From Multifurca ochricompacta (taxonomy: Eukaryota; Basidiomycota; Agaricomycetes; Russulales; Russulaceae): 50,346 nt of DNA. Numbering within the stretch: position 1 is the stretch's first letter; the number at the start of each line of letters is the position of its first letter. A program made the translations under genes and the position numbers. Shown here one piece after another: positions 21,045-31,827 of this stretch. Below the pieces are notes generated by a model. It was not told the origin of the DNA. It ran no database searches and saw only the letters and a list, made by a program, of their open reading frames with translations. Location of the stretch: the NCBI GenBank assembly GCA_022496185.1, contig WTXG01000258.1:1-50346 (forward strand), read 5' to 3'.

Positions 21045-21099
21045 TCTGGTTCAACAATTGGCAGGGGTAACCCTGGGGTATCCTTGTTGGTACCTGTAC
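21045..21099 (+). repeat. Repeat R1, copy 2, left part
   Basis: CAATTGGCAGGGGTAACCC matches AAATTGGCAGGGGTAACCC at the start of copy 3 (22560). It is cut by the solo LTR at 21100, with TGTAC duplicated at 21095-21099 and 22189-22193; the rest is at 22194-22445. Confidence 0.55.
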
Positions 21100-22188
21100 T
21101 GTTATGTCTGGTGCAGGATGTTCCACACGACTTGTGTGACAGTGTAACATGGGAGTTCAGGTAAGAGACCAATAAGGCCCCTTGGAGTTGTTAAGTGAAA
21201 TGAGTCAACGTCAAAGGGGCTGCACCCTAAGACAATGGTGAGCAGGAAAGTGCTGGAAGCACTGAGACAGACAAGTCAGAGAATCAGAGGGATGTCCAGA
21301 AGACAAGCACTGATGTATTCAATAAGTCAAGTCTGAGGTCTACAACATAGCTACAGTGGACTTATATACATAATCTAGTGTAGTGATGTTCCGGCCCGGC
21401 TTGGCCCAAAAGCCGTGGCTTTGGCTCGGCCTGAGGCAGCTCCGGCTTTCCTGAAGTCTGGGCCAAGCCAAAGCCACCACAGATGGCTTGGCCCAAGCTG
21501 CGGCTTTTGGCAGAGAGAATTTTATGACATATAACCAGTAGTTATAGTTCAGCTAATCCAAATCTGACTTAGTGTGTTACGTATTGCAAAGCTATATCAA
21601 AGAAAAAGTTTGAAATGCCATGATAAACATGATCACGTGACCCAAATCAACCACTTTGTGATCAGATTTTTATTGATTTTGACGATTGCTATTGCACTTG
21701 TATGTACTGTTGAAAGCTGCGGCCTGAGCCAGTGGCTTTGGCTTTTAGTTTCTCTGAGCTGGGCCAAAGCCCTTGCTGGGCCATCACAATGGCCTGGCTT
21801 GGCCCAGCCCAAACAGGCCCAGCTTGGCCTGGCTTCCGGCTTTGAGCCAGGCCAGGCACATCACTAATCTAGTGGGCGTCTATAAGATAAGGATGATGGA
21901 GTCAGGTGGGCCTGAATATACAAAAGTGGATGGTGTAAAGCCTGGCTTCTGATAGGGGATTAAGTGTCTGGTCATAAAGATAAGACAGATAAGAAAGATA
22001 AGAGATAAAGGGACAAGCATAAGCAAACATTGAGTCAATCAAGTACAAAGCGAGTCATGGGGATGGGAGCAAAGCATGTGACGGGTCCCAGGATGGAGAT
22101 GTAATCAAGAAGTGTAGGGTGGGCAGTAAAGAGGGGTCATTGTTGGGGAGAGTGAAGAAAATGGGGTTACTCGGCAGAGGTTGTAACA
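21100..22188 (-). repeat. Solo LTR of the D/E family, carrying a MITE
   Basis: Minus orientation: starts TGTTACAACCTCTGCC (22188) and ends CAGACATAACA (21100), with perfect TGTAC duplications outside. Without the inserted 486-bp MITE and its 8-bp duplication it is about 595 bp, the normal family size. It resembles the D LTR most (TGTTACAACCTCTGC). The TATA box (rc ATGTATATAAG, near 21365) lies just before the MITE, so the promoter is split from the rest of the U3 region. Confidence 0.85.
21381..21866. mobile_element. hAT-type MITE, 486 bp
   Basis: Begins TAGTGATGTTCCGGC and ends GCACATCACTA, so the outermost 8 bases TAGTGATG are inverted at both ends, and a longer imperfect inverted repeat rich in GGCTTGGCC/GGCCAAGCC follows on each side. 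The 8-bp target duplication ATCTAGTG is perfect (21373-21380 and 21867-21874), as expected for hAT transposons. The middle 250 bp is AT-rich and non-coding. No transposase, so it would need a partner element in trans. Confidence 0.85.
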
Positions 22189-22193
22189 TGTAC

Positions 22194-22445
22194 CCATACC
22201 CATACCCATCACTATGAGTATGGGTAACCCATGGGTTACCTGCAGGTCACCCATGAAAACATGTGCAAGTTCTTTACTTGCATTGTGCATTTTGGATAAC
22301 TGGCCCAGGACTTCCTGGACCAAGAAGATACACAATGCATTCATTTGTGGCTGCTTAAGATCCCTCAATGACTCTTGTTTTATGTTCAGAAGATTAAAAT
22401 AATTCATTATTCCATTTTTATTTTATTATTCTGCCTTCAATTTTA
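22194..22445 (+). repeat. Repeat R1, copy 2, right part, with 18-bp palindrome
   Basis: Continues R1 after the solo LTR: GTGCAAGTTCTTTACTTGCAT, CAATGCATTCATTTGTGGCTGC, GATCCCTCAATGA, TTATTCCATTTTTATTTTATTATTC. Its left end has a local elaboration: ACCCATACCCATACCC facing GAGTATGGGT, then the perfect palindrome GGTAACCCATGGGTTACC at 22223-22240. Confidence 0.6.
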
Positions 22446-22562
22446 TACAAGCACAACTAAAATCCAGTATACAGAGATGATTAGATAGGATGTTATAGAA
22501 CATTGATGAAAAGCCTGTCAGATAACCACACAGAATGCAAAAAAAATTGATGAACACATAGA

Positions 22563-22820
22563 AATTGGCAGGGGTAACCCCTGGATAATTGTTTTGATAC
22601 CTGGGTTACCCATAAAATGAAATGTGTGCAAGTTCTTTACTTGCATTGTGCATTTCAGACATCCAGCCAAGGACATCCTGGTCAAGGAGATATGCACTTG
22701 GACACAATGCATTCATTTATGGCTACTCAAGATCCCTCAAAGATTCCTATTTTATGTTCATAAGATTAAGATAATTTATTATTCCATTTTTATTTTATTA
22801 TTCTGGTTTCAATTTTATAT
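22563..22820 (+). repeat. Repeat R1, copy 3
   Basis: The most complete R1 copy: GGCAGGGGTAACCCCTGGATA, TTTTGATACCTGGGTTACCC, GTGCAAGTTCTTTACTTGCATTG, GGAGATATGCACTTGGACAC, CTACTCAAGATCCCTCAA and an AT-rich end. It follows copy 2 in direct orientation after about 115 bp of AT-rich non-coding sequence (22446-22562). Confidence 0.6.
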
Positions 22821-23122
22821 GAGTGTGTCAGAAATGGATCAATATGGCCAGGTTGGATCAATTGCTAAGTGTGTGGTACTAACAAGTGAGTTGTGTGTTG
22901 TGCAGTAGCATGCAGACTGCATTTCACCTTCCTGTGAATAGTTTGATACCTTACTTGATTAGACACAATCCTTCTTTATCTTGGTTACTATAAGCACACT
23001 TGTTTACAGTATTTAAAGGACACTTTTACTGTACAGTTCACTTCAGTTCTGACCAACACAACTGAAGTGAGTATTTTTTTATCTTATCTTTACCTATGTA
23101 GCTAATGTGTACTAGTTATAAC
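22821..23122 (+). repeat. Non-coding stretch, possible diverged copia-like LTR piece
   Basis: No gene seen. Around 23008-23070 it has a TATA-like TATTTAAAGGACAC followed about 35 bases later by a perfect 9-bp hairpin, ACTTCAGTT/AACTGAAGT. That is the same arrangement (TATA box, then an ACTTCAG hairpin) as the copia LTRs at 7994 and 23123, but in the plus orientation. The rest is unrecognisable. Confidence 0.3.
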
Positions 23123-23636
23123 TGTCAAACAATCATGCTGCTGGTTATACTGACTGTGGTTAGTAGCGGTTTAGGCTAAAAGACAAGTAGTGCTTCAGAG
23201 GTTAGAAGAACTCTATACAACTATACTACTGACCTAAAAGACAAGTAGTCTACAGAAGATGGTTAGTCAAAGGTAAAAAGATAGTATAGTAAAAGGAACT
23301 TACACTTCAGAGGTTAGAAGAACTCTGAAGTGTAAGAGACGAAACAGACACCCTTATATACCCATGGGGGCCAGGGGAAATGGTCTGTGTGCACTGGGAA
23401 TAAGTCCACAAGTGCCAGACAATAAAAGGATGAGGGATAAAGGCCATTGGCCAAAGAGATATCACATGCTTACTGCACATTACTAAGGACATCACTAATC
23501 AGCTGAGTAAGGTGAGAAAGAAATGTAATAAAGATAACATAAAAAGTCCGATACTCCGAAATCTAATCTAATCTAATCTACAGCTGAAGCGAACCTTAGA
23601 TGCCTGAAGCATCTCCAGACATGTCCTGTGTCAACA
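23123..23636 (-). repeat. 3' LTR of copia element C
   Basis: Minus strand from TGTTGACACAGG (23636) to GATTGTTTGACA (23123), about 514 bp, with a purine tract (GGGGAAGG, minus strand CCTTCCCC side) just upstream near 23640. It contains ATGGGTATATAAGGG (TATA, about 23360) and then the 14-bp hairpin at 23299-23336. Shorter motifs, TTCTTCTAACCTCTGAAG and ACTTGTCTTTTAG, occur twice, as in the 7994 copy. Confidence 0.8.
23299..23336 (-). other. Perfect 14-bp hairpin in copia LTR
   Basis: CTTACACTTCAGAG (23299-23312) pairs exactly with CTCTGAAGTGTAAG (23323-23336) around a 10-base loop, directly downstream of the LTR TATA box on the minus strand. Conserved in the lone LTR at 7994-8493. Confidence 0.6.
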
Positions 23637-23904
23637 TCCCTCCATGGGGAAGGCATCGATCATTAGGTGGAAATGAGTTAAATGAGCACACTGCTGTTCA
23701 TAATTGAATGAACATATCGTCAGAGATCCAACTTCTCTAACTCTCAAGTGCAGCAAGAAGAGCATGGTGTTCAGAGGCATATCGCGGTGATTCACTTATG
23801 CAAACTGAAACCATACACACCTCTTGCGTCACTCTCGAAGTTGAGAACTTTGCTCATGGTGGGAAAGTGAAACTGGTATACAAAGTCTCCAAATTCCAGC
23901 TCTT

Positions 23905-26078
23905 TCATTCCAGCACTAGTCCAAATCCAGTTACCATCTGATCAAAAGATGATCTAGGCAGAGACTTTGTAAGGCCATCTGCTAGCATCTCTCCAGTGGG
24001 AGTTCGCACCAAGTCAATCTGGTGTGATTCTACATACTCCCTAATGGCATGGTACTTTATTGGTATGTGCTTTGATCACCTTCCTGTGACAGGGTTTAAT
24101 GCAAGATCTACTGCACCCTTATTGTCACAATGCAGTTGTATGGGTGAATTAACTTCATATCCCAATTCCTGCATGAATGTCCTATACCATGCAGCCTGAT
24201 TTGAAGCTTCTGCTAGGCTCATATACTCGGCTTCTGTGGTGGACTGTGCTACTGTCTTTTGTTTCCTGGAGCACCAACTAATGGCTCCATTAGCAAGGAA
24301 AAAGACATAGCCCAAGGTGGAGTGGCGGTCCTCTTGATCTCCCCATGAGGAGTCCGCAAAGCCATGAAGGCCAACTTCACCATTCCCTCCAGAATAGTGC
24401 AACTTGTAGTCTTTTGTAGCATTTAAATAAGCTAAGACATACTTTGCTAGTCGCATGTGCTGCTGGGAAGGGTTGGAAGCAAATTGGCTAAGGTGCGCAA
24501 CAGCGAAACTGATGTCAGGTCTGCTTCCAATCTGCACCCAAAGCAGAGACCCCATTAACTGCTGATACCTCTTAATATCAGAGGTAGATGCCTGGTCTTC
24601 AAACTTGACCAAATGAACATCCACGCCAGAGGGCAGAGGAGTATATACTGGGTTGGAATCCCCCATTCCAAACCTTTCAACTATTGAAGATACATAGGCT
24701 GTCTGGTCAATATCCAGTGTCTTGTTAGGACAGTCCCTGGTGATGTTAACTCCAAGGTAAGACTGGATTTTGCCAAGATCGGTCATCTCATATTGGCTAG
24801 ATAGAGAGTCCTTCAGCCATTGAATCTTCTTAGTAGAGGACCCAAGTATAGTGATGTCATCAACATATAAAATGATGAAAAGTGAACCATCCCCCTCTTG
24901 GTGATGATACACATATACTCCTGCATCAGAGTACGTCTGAGTAAAGCTCAGTTCATTGAGAACTGCATGGAATTGCAAGTTCCATGCTCGGGAAGCTTGT
25001 TTGAGGCCATACAGAACTTTCTGTAACCTACAAACTTTGGACTCTTGTCCAGCAACGACGAAACCAACAGGTTGCTCCATATAAATCTCCTCATCCAGAT
25101 CGCCATGTAGGAATGCTGATTTGACATCCATTTGGTGGATTTCCCAATCCTCGAGCATGGCCAATGCTAACAGTAGTCTTAGAGACTCAAATCTGGCAAC
25201 TGGGGAGAAAGTTTTGTCGAAGTCCACCCCCTCTATTTGGGTGAACCCTTTTGCTACAAGCCTAGCACGAAAGCGTCCATCTGCTTTCAATTTAAAGACC
25301 CATTTGGACTTGACTGCCTTTCTACCTTCAGGAAGGTCTTCAAGGCGCCACACTTTAAGTTTTTCTAAGGCATCAATTTCATATTGACATGCCTCAAGCC
25401 AGTCACTGGCATTATCAGACTCCATTGCTTCTTTAAAAGTAAGAGGATCCCTATAAGGCAATCCTGCAGCATTGAGTAGATCCATCTGACCAAGTCTGGA
25501 AGAACCCTGCACAAACTCTGCATTATCCTTGTTGTAGAAGCGAGGATTCAGACAATGATTCCAATTGGGACGTGCAGTATCCAAGTCTAAATCTTCTTGG
25601 ATTGCCCTATCTCGTCGTTCAGAGCGTGGACTTGTCCTCTGAAAATTAGGTTGAGGAAGTCTGCCTGCAATCCTTTCTGATTTTCTGATTGCACGGGTTC
25701 TTTTGGGAGGGGAGGAAGGTTCCATGACTTGTGATGGAGGGGTCTGATATATAGTCTGAGGGTGTGTGGTGTCTACATTATGTGTGGGTGTGGTAGGCTG
25801 TGGTGCTAATTGAGGAGGTACGATGTCCTCCTGTTCCTCTTCCAGGTCTTCCTCATGTTGAGGAGCCTCAGGAACTTGCGTAGCTGTTGCTGGTAGTGGC
25901 TGGACTGGGCCACCAGGTAAAGTAAATGAGCCACCTTGACTAGGTTGCTCTATGGATTTCTCTGCTCTGTTGTCCTTATCAGAGCGGGATGGAAAGGATC
26001 TCTCATCAAATGTAACATCTCATGAAAAGATGAGAGACCGGGTACGACTATCCCAAAGTGTATAGCCCTTAGACGTGG
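23905..26078 (-). CDS. Copia element C pol: reverse transcriptase and RNase H
   Basis: Minus strand. The longest open part is 25725-24076 (549 codons). Upstream in the same frame is SKGYTLWDSRTRSLIFS, a typical copia linker, then TGA at 26022-26020 where the family has arginine (FSRDVTF). RT motifs: KSKWVFKLKADG, KGFTQIEGVDFDKTFSPV, HQMDVKSAFLHGDL, KVLYGLKQASRAW and the catalytic YVDDITILG (near 24860). RNase H: LHGFADSSWG, STTEAEYMSLAEA, LHCDNKGAVDLA. A TGA at 24078-24076 interrupts TGR-SKHI, again a likely CGA, and the frame then runs on to a natural stop at 23907-23905. Catalytic residues are intact; two CGA-to-TGA stops silence it. Confidence 0.88.
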
Positions 26079-26657
26079 TGTAACATGTATTTTCGATTTT
26101 CGTGTTTTGGCGTTCAACCTCACGTTTCGGCATTTTGTCACTTATCACTCCAAGCCTATACATATTAGGCTTCTCTTTTTATTTACATCTAGACTAGCAT
26201 GACTTCTAACAATGTAGCCCCTCCTTATCCACCTACATCTCCCACTGGTTTGCCCAGACTGCTCACCCCTCCATGATGTAGCTGTGACATAGCTATGATC
26301 CAGTCCTATCAGTCATCATAGGCCTAGATAGTTATGTTAGATTACTGTCAATATCCCTGTATTTAAGGACCTACCAGTTCACAGAGACAGACCAAGTCTG
26401 TTCTCCTGTGCCAATACAGGTGTTCCATATCAGACAGAAACCCTGATTCCACTTGAGCCCCTAAGCTGCGCCTTAGGAGTCTTCGTCCCCAGTATTTAGT
26501 GACAGGACTGTGCGTCTCTGTCCAATTTCGACTCACGCATGCGTCCACTGCGACCTACAGAGCTTGAACGATTTGGTGATTGCCTTGAAACATTGACACT
26601 TGGTTTAACCTCCTTGACATGAATTGACTTGCACACAGCTAGCACCTGGCTGTGACA
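26079..26657 (+). repeat. 5' LTR of element G
   Basis: 579 bp, TGTAACATGTATTTTCG to CACCTGGCTGTGACA. It aligns with the 3' LTR at 32857-33433, which is 2 bp shorter; differences include CpG changes (ATGCGTCC versus GCGCATCC). Confidence 0.9.
26360..26404 (+). promoter_or_regulatory. LTR promoter of G: TATA box and predicted start site
   Basis: TATTTAA at 26360-26366; 34 bases after its first base begins AAGTCTGTTCT (26394-26404), which is exactly complementary to the primer site at 26660-26670. In E the same 34-base spacing separates TATATAAG from the complementary string, which supports placing the transcript start here. Confidence 0.6.
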
Positions 26658-26659
26658 TT

Positions 26660-26670
26660 AGAACAGACTT
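26660..26670 (+). other. Self-priming primer-binding site of element G
   Basis: AGAACAGACTT, starting after 2 bases (TT) beyond the LTR, is complementary over all 11 bases to AAGTCTGTTCT in the LTR. In Tf1/sushi-type elements the RNA 5' end folds back on such a site and is cleaved to prime reverse transcription. Confidence 0.65.
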
Positions 26671-27095
26671 ACAGACTTCACAGAAAACAGAACCACTCAC
26701 CTGAAACCACAAGGCGACTGACGATGTGTCCCCTTGCACGAACCCAGAACAATCACGTTGTATTCGGCACACGAACCCCAGACCCCTTCGACCTCCTCGG
26801 CCTCCTCGACAGACGATGAATCCCTCAACTACCAGTCACCAGAATGAAACCTACCAGAACAGTCAGCCAGACAAAGATTTGGAGACGTACCATTCGAAAA
26901 CCGAAATTGCTTTGCATTACTCGCAAGCGATTCCCCTGCTGAAAGCCCCCAAACCGAAACCCCCACAGCACCTCTCCCATCCAGACTTCCACCCCTTCTT
27001 GAAGAAATGGCCACCATTACACTCACCGAACCAGGATGAACACATACCCAACTCAGTCATACCACGAGACAACCAAAGAATGACCCTCTTAATTT

Positions 27096-27318
27096 AGGAG
27101 GCCCACCAGGAGGAAACCCAGGTGGACACCCTGGAGGAGATCCAAATGGGCACCCAGGAGGAAACATAGGCGGAAATCCAGGAGGAAACCCTGGAGGGAA
27201 TCCAGGAGGGAACCCTGGAGGAAATCCAGGAGGAAACCCTGGAGGGAATCCAGGAGGAAACCCTGGAGGGAATCCAGGAGGAAACCCTGGAGGGAATCCA
27301 GGAGGAAACCCCCAGGGA
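27096..27318 (+). repeat. 24-bp tandem repeat encoding (GGNPGGNP)n in Gag
   Basis: Successive units of GGAGGAAACCCTGGAGGGAA plus TCCA; four to five units are near-perfect and the first ones (HPGG, DPNG) are diverged. It would make a flexible, low-complexity Gag N-terminus. The antisense frame of the same repeat gives a false open frame. Confidence 0.8.
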
Positions 27319-28307
27319 GCTCCTGTCCCAATGCCACAGGGAGGACGTATGGAAGGAGCCCCTCCCTCTTATTTTGACAGTGACAGGGCCCACGCGAAAT
27401 GATGGTTCGCCTTGCTCGAACTCCACTTCGCCCTTAATGCGTTCATGCCCCTGGTCCAGAACGAGCAATCCAAGGTGGCCTATGCGTTAGGAATAATCCG
27501 AGGTCCAAAAGTAGATCGATGGGTGGAGGAACAAGTATACTGGCTGGCTGACATTAACACAGGACGAATCGGAGTTGTAAATGTGTGGGAAACATTCCGG
27601 CAAACATTTCTTGCTGCATGGACAGACGTCGCGGCAGGACAAAAAGCGTTACAAGTGCTTGAAAAATTACAAATGAAGGAGGGAAATATTGATGACTATA
27701 TTGCTGAATTCCGCGACTTAGCAATTTGGGCCGGACTACACATTGACGACACAGCCGCATGACAATACTTCTATTGCAGCTTACCAACTCAATTGGTTGC
27801 AACAATGCTGACACAAGATCAGCTGGAAAATTTCGAAGAAGCATCAGCATCCGCCCGATGTCACCATGCAAATTGGGTTTTTATGAAAAGCCTGACTAGG
27901 AATAAAACAGTCACTACCCCGTCACCTTGGGGAAATAAGTTCACGTTCTATCGCAAAAAGGACCCAAATGCAATGGATGTGGATGTGGTTAGGAAAGCAA
28001 CTACCACAGAGGAAAAAGAACAGTACCGAAAGGAAGGACGATGCTTTGAGTGCGGACAATGAGGGCATTTGGTTTGAGATTGCCCCAATAGAAAACCCCA
28101 ATCAAGCCCAAATAGCTCGGCCCGGACCGCCACCATCTTGGAAGTCCCACCCATGACTGCAGCGGTACCCAACGGATCTAATGGAATGCCCGCAACTTCC
28201 CCAGTATCGGTCACCCCCACCATCAGCATGTCGACACTCGCCATGGTCCTAAAGACAATGACAGACGAGCAACGTCTTGAGCTGCAAGACCAATTCAAAG
28301 GAAATGA

Positions 28308-28314
28308 GGATTTT
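28308..28314 (+). promoter_or_regulatory. Putative -1 frameshift site GGATTTT (element G)
   Basis: Gag reads GAT TTT TAT ATC GCC TGA; the -1 frame reads GGA TTT TTA TAT CGC and continues to the protease. The heptamer is the same as in the other four gypsy copies even though the surrounding sequence differs. Confidence 0.65.
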
Positions 28315-31300
28315 TATATCGCCTGAATGACGCGGCCTTCATTCGGGCTCTAGTCTCACACCATGTATTTAGATCACCACTCAAATCAATGAAATTGTTT
28401 GTTCCCTTACATGGAGTGAATTGAAAGGCCACAATAGAAGCACTAGTGGACAGCGGTGCAACCGAGAATTTTATCAGCTACTGAGCAGTAATCAAATATC
28501 AACTCCCCATAAAACAATTAACAATTCCCAAGAAGTTACAAAATGCGGATGGCTCTCCTAATGCTACAAACAAAATAGATCAATGCATGGATCTCCTTAT
28601 TACCACTGCAGAAGACACCCAACGACACCGATTCTACATAGCGTCCATTGGAATAGACAATATGATCCTCGGATATCCATGGTTTGCGGCTAGCAACCCC
28701 AGTATCAATTGGACCTCAGGACAACTCGCGCAGTCAATTTCCTTCACTGTACCAGATGAACGGATCTCCCACCTTAATATTGCACAGGAATTGGCCATCA
28801 AAGTGAAAGATAAGACAGAAAGATCTTGGGATCAGATCGTACCACAGGAGTATCATCGGCACCGAAAGGTCTTTAGCGATGAGGAAGCACAAAGGTTCCC
28901 AGCCTCACAGCCTTGGGATCATAGGATCGAATTAAAGCCAGATGCCCCTGCAACCTTGGATTGCAAGATCTATCCGCTCGGACCAGGAGAACAAGACGCA
29001 TTAAACGTCTTCCTGGAGGAACATTTGCAGAAGGGGTACATACAAGAGTTGAAGTCCCCTTATGCTTCTCCATTCTTTTTTATCAAGAAGAAGGATGGAA
29101 AATTATGACTGGTCCAGGACTACCGAAAATTGAACGACTGGACTATCCGGAATACATACCCACTCCTGCTGATTCCCGAGCTTATTGATCGCGTTCGAGG
29201 AAGCACGCTTTTTACAAAGATGGATATCTGATGGGGTTACAATAACGTTCGGATAGCACCGGAAGATCAATGGAAGGCAGCTTTCAAAACAAATTGCGGC
29301 CTCTATGAACCCAATGTCATGTTTTTTGGCTTGACAAACTCTCCCGCAACGTTTCAAACAATGATGAATGCAGAATTTAGGGAAGAACTAAACGAGCATG
29401 ATGCCTCAGGAAGGGCTTGGTTTACAGTCTATATGGATGATATCCTGATCCATACTGATCAAGATCTTCAAAACCATCGCCATAAAGTGCATCGCATCTT
29501 AGACAAACTCAACAACCTAGATCTATATCTCAAACTGGAAAAGTGTTCCTTCGAACAAACGCACATTGAATATCTCGGACTCATTCTGGAGGCTAACCAG
29601 GTGCATATGGATCCCATCAAAGTGGAAGGAGTCGCCACCTGGAAAACGCCTACCACCGTCAAGGAAGTCCGTTCATTCCTTGGATTTGTCAGTTTTATCA
29701 TCGCTTTATTCAGGGGTTTAGTAAGATCGCAGCACCCCTGAACGCGCTCACAAGCAGAAAAACCCATGGCACTGGACAAGTCAGGAGCAGGATGCCTTCG
29801 ATACGTTGAAACAGTGGGTCACCTCGCAACCGGTTCTGGCACAACCCGACTTCGACAAACCTTTCATTGTAGACACGGATGCGTCTGGATATGCCCTAGG
29901 CGCCACTCTCAGCCAAAAAGACCACAAAGGCCGCCTTCATCCTGTAGCCTACTTGTCAAAAACCCTAGATGTGACTCAAAGGAACTGGGACATTTACATC
30001 GGGAATTGTTCATGGTTATAGTCGCCCTCCAATCCTGGCGTCAGTACCTTCTGGGGGCAAGACACAAAGTTCAAATCTGCACAGATCATAACAATTTGCA
30101 ATATTTTAAAGAACCCCAAAAGCTAAATTGACGACAGGCTCAATGGCTCCAAGAGCTTGCTGACTTCGAGTTTTCGCTCGAACATGTCCCAGGAAAATTA
30201 CACACCATTGCAGATATGCTCTCGCACCGACCTGATGCCGATCAGGGTGAGGACAACAATGATGAAATCACTGTCCTACCTGCCGATCTGTTCATCCATG
30301 CAATCTCCGATGCCAAGCTCCCATTTCCCGGAACCTTAGTCGAACGCCGTGAGATCCTCCAATGGCATCACGACCACGTACTAGCGGGACACCCGGGGAT
30401 AGATAAGACAATGCGAAAAGTCCAGCAAGAATATTCAGGTACCGGCTTACGAGAATTTGTACAAGATTACGTCTGAGGATGCGCTAAATGCCAAGAAAAT
30501 AAGCCGAAGCTTACGAAAAAGGCCCCTTCCTTCCCGCTAGATGTACCGCTTCCGCCGGTCCATTTCAGTATGTTGCTATGGATCTCATTACGGATCTTCC
30601 CCCATCAGGTAGATATGACGCGGTACTCACGATTGTCAATCAAGGATGCTCGAAGTCCACAAGATTTATCCCATGCTCGAAAGACATCACGGCGAAGGAA
30701 TAGCTACACTATACTATCGACATATTTTTCGTTCTTTGGCTCCCACGATGAATTATCTCTGATCGCGATCCCCGATTTACATCTCACTTCTCACATGCAC
30801 TTGCAAAAGTCCTGCAAATCCAACAAAATTTATCAACGGCGTTCCATCCTCAGACAGATGGTTCGAGCGAACGAATGAATCTTTGGCTTGAGCAATACTT
30901 ACACTTATGGCTCGGCGACGATCAACATCAATGGCCCCATTACCTGCCGCTGGCCGAATACGTTCATAACTCTTGGCCGCACGATAAAACTAAGCTAACA
31001 CCACACGCTTTACTCCATGGAACTACTCTTACCTGGAGTGCCCAGGCAGTGGACACGGATGTCCCACAAGTAGATGCTCGAATTCAAAATCTCCTGGCGG
31101 CACGCACTCGAGCAGAAGAGGCTTCCGATCACACACGCCTCCACCACCCCAGCCCGCCTTTTCTGTTGGCTCGCAAGTTTGGCTAGAAGGTAAACACCTC
31201 AAGACACACTTTCCCTCGACTAAACTCGCCCCATGACGTTACGGCCCCTTCAGATCTCGACCCAGATCTCCCCCATCGCTTATCACCTATCGTTACCTTC

Positions 31301-31600
31301 ACACATGAAGATACATAATGTCTTCCACATCAATCTCCTATCGCCCTATTGCGAAACAGATGCCCATGGCCCCAACTTTTTGCATCCCCCACCTGATCTG
31401 ATTAATCAGGAGGAAGAATATGAAGTTGCCTCCATCCTGAACCACAGACTCGTAGGTCGTAATAGGAAATTACAATACCTGGTCAGCTGGGTTGGCTATC
31501 CGGCAAGCGAGAACTCCTGGGTCGATCAGGACGACTGTCACGCCCGGACCTCCTCGCGCAGTATCATAGTTCTCTCCACAGCGTCAGGGTCGACGCCGTC
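28311..31600 (+). pseudogene. Pol of element G (protease to chromodomain)
   Basis: Protease DSGATENF at 28449; RT with [23 protein letters not shown] (29105), MDI-stop-WGYNN (29230) and YMDD at 29430-29441; RNase H (TDASGYALGATLSQ near 29876, HNNLQYF near 30090, N-stop-RQAQW); the integrase finger (HHDHVLAGHPG ... V-stop-GCAKCQ, 30363-30495) and core (MDLITDLPPSGRYD, SDRDPRFTSH, FHPQTDGSSERMN, NLWLEQYL). The chromodomain is near 31405-31520 (YEVASILN, LQYLVSWVGYPASENSWV). At least five stops replace conserved arginines; frameshifts near 29690, 29990 and 31530 add to the decay. Open segments: 28587-29108, 29319-29741, 30875-31186, 31233-31808. Confidence 0.85.
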
Positions 31601-31827
31601 CTTAAATGGGGGGCGAATTTTCTGTTTTTCCCCTTCCCTATCCCACTCAAGACCTTCATTCTGGCCCGCAACAAGCACACAACCACCTTTCTGTTTCCAA
31701 ACAACTGCGAAACACTCCAAGAACTACATCCCAACACACTCCCATCCGTACCACAGAAACCGCCATCATTGGCCAGACTATCACAGCAATAAACGACGTG
31801 GCAACTAAGGCAGCCCTTAGACGACCT

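Larger units (their letters stand above)
26816..28326 (+). pseudogene. Gag of element G with NPGG repeats and zinc knuckle
   Basis: The gag frame (codon phase of ATG 27007) runs through a proline- and threonine-rich leader, a TGA near 27038, the glycine-rich repeat (about 27090-27320), and the gag core (WFALLELHFALNAF, WVEEQVYWLADINT, DDYIAEFRDLAIWAGL). The knuckle is CFECGQ-stop-GHLV-stop-DCPN near 28045-28090: both stops fall at arginine positions (CGQRGHLVRDC), so CGA to TGA destroyed it. Other stops at about 27401 and 27760 also replace arginine. The frame ends NEDFYIA, TGA 28324-28326, three codons past the shift site. The true start is uncertain; ATG 26816 is in another frame. Confidence 0.8.

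Noticed and set aside
20961..21164. Short plus-strand open frame
   Set aside because: Crosses from repeat R2 through R1 into a solo LTR; cannot be one gene.
24076..24199. Host gene on the plus strand at 23996-24199
   Set aside because: Antisense to copia RNase H.
27096..27318. CRISPR-like direct repeats
   Set aside because: No spacers; contiguous in-frame coding tandem repeat in a eukaryotic retrotransposon.
27089..27468. Minus-strand frames rich in LDSLQGFL and WIPSRVSS repeats
   Set aside because: They are antisense translations of the 24-bp NPGG repeat; the sense strand fits gag phase and knuckle.
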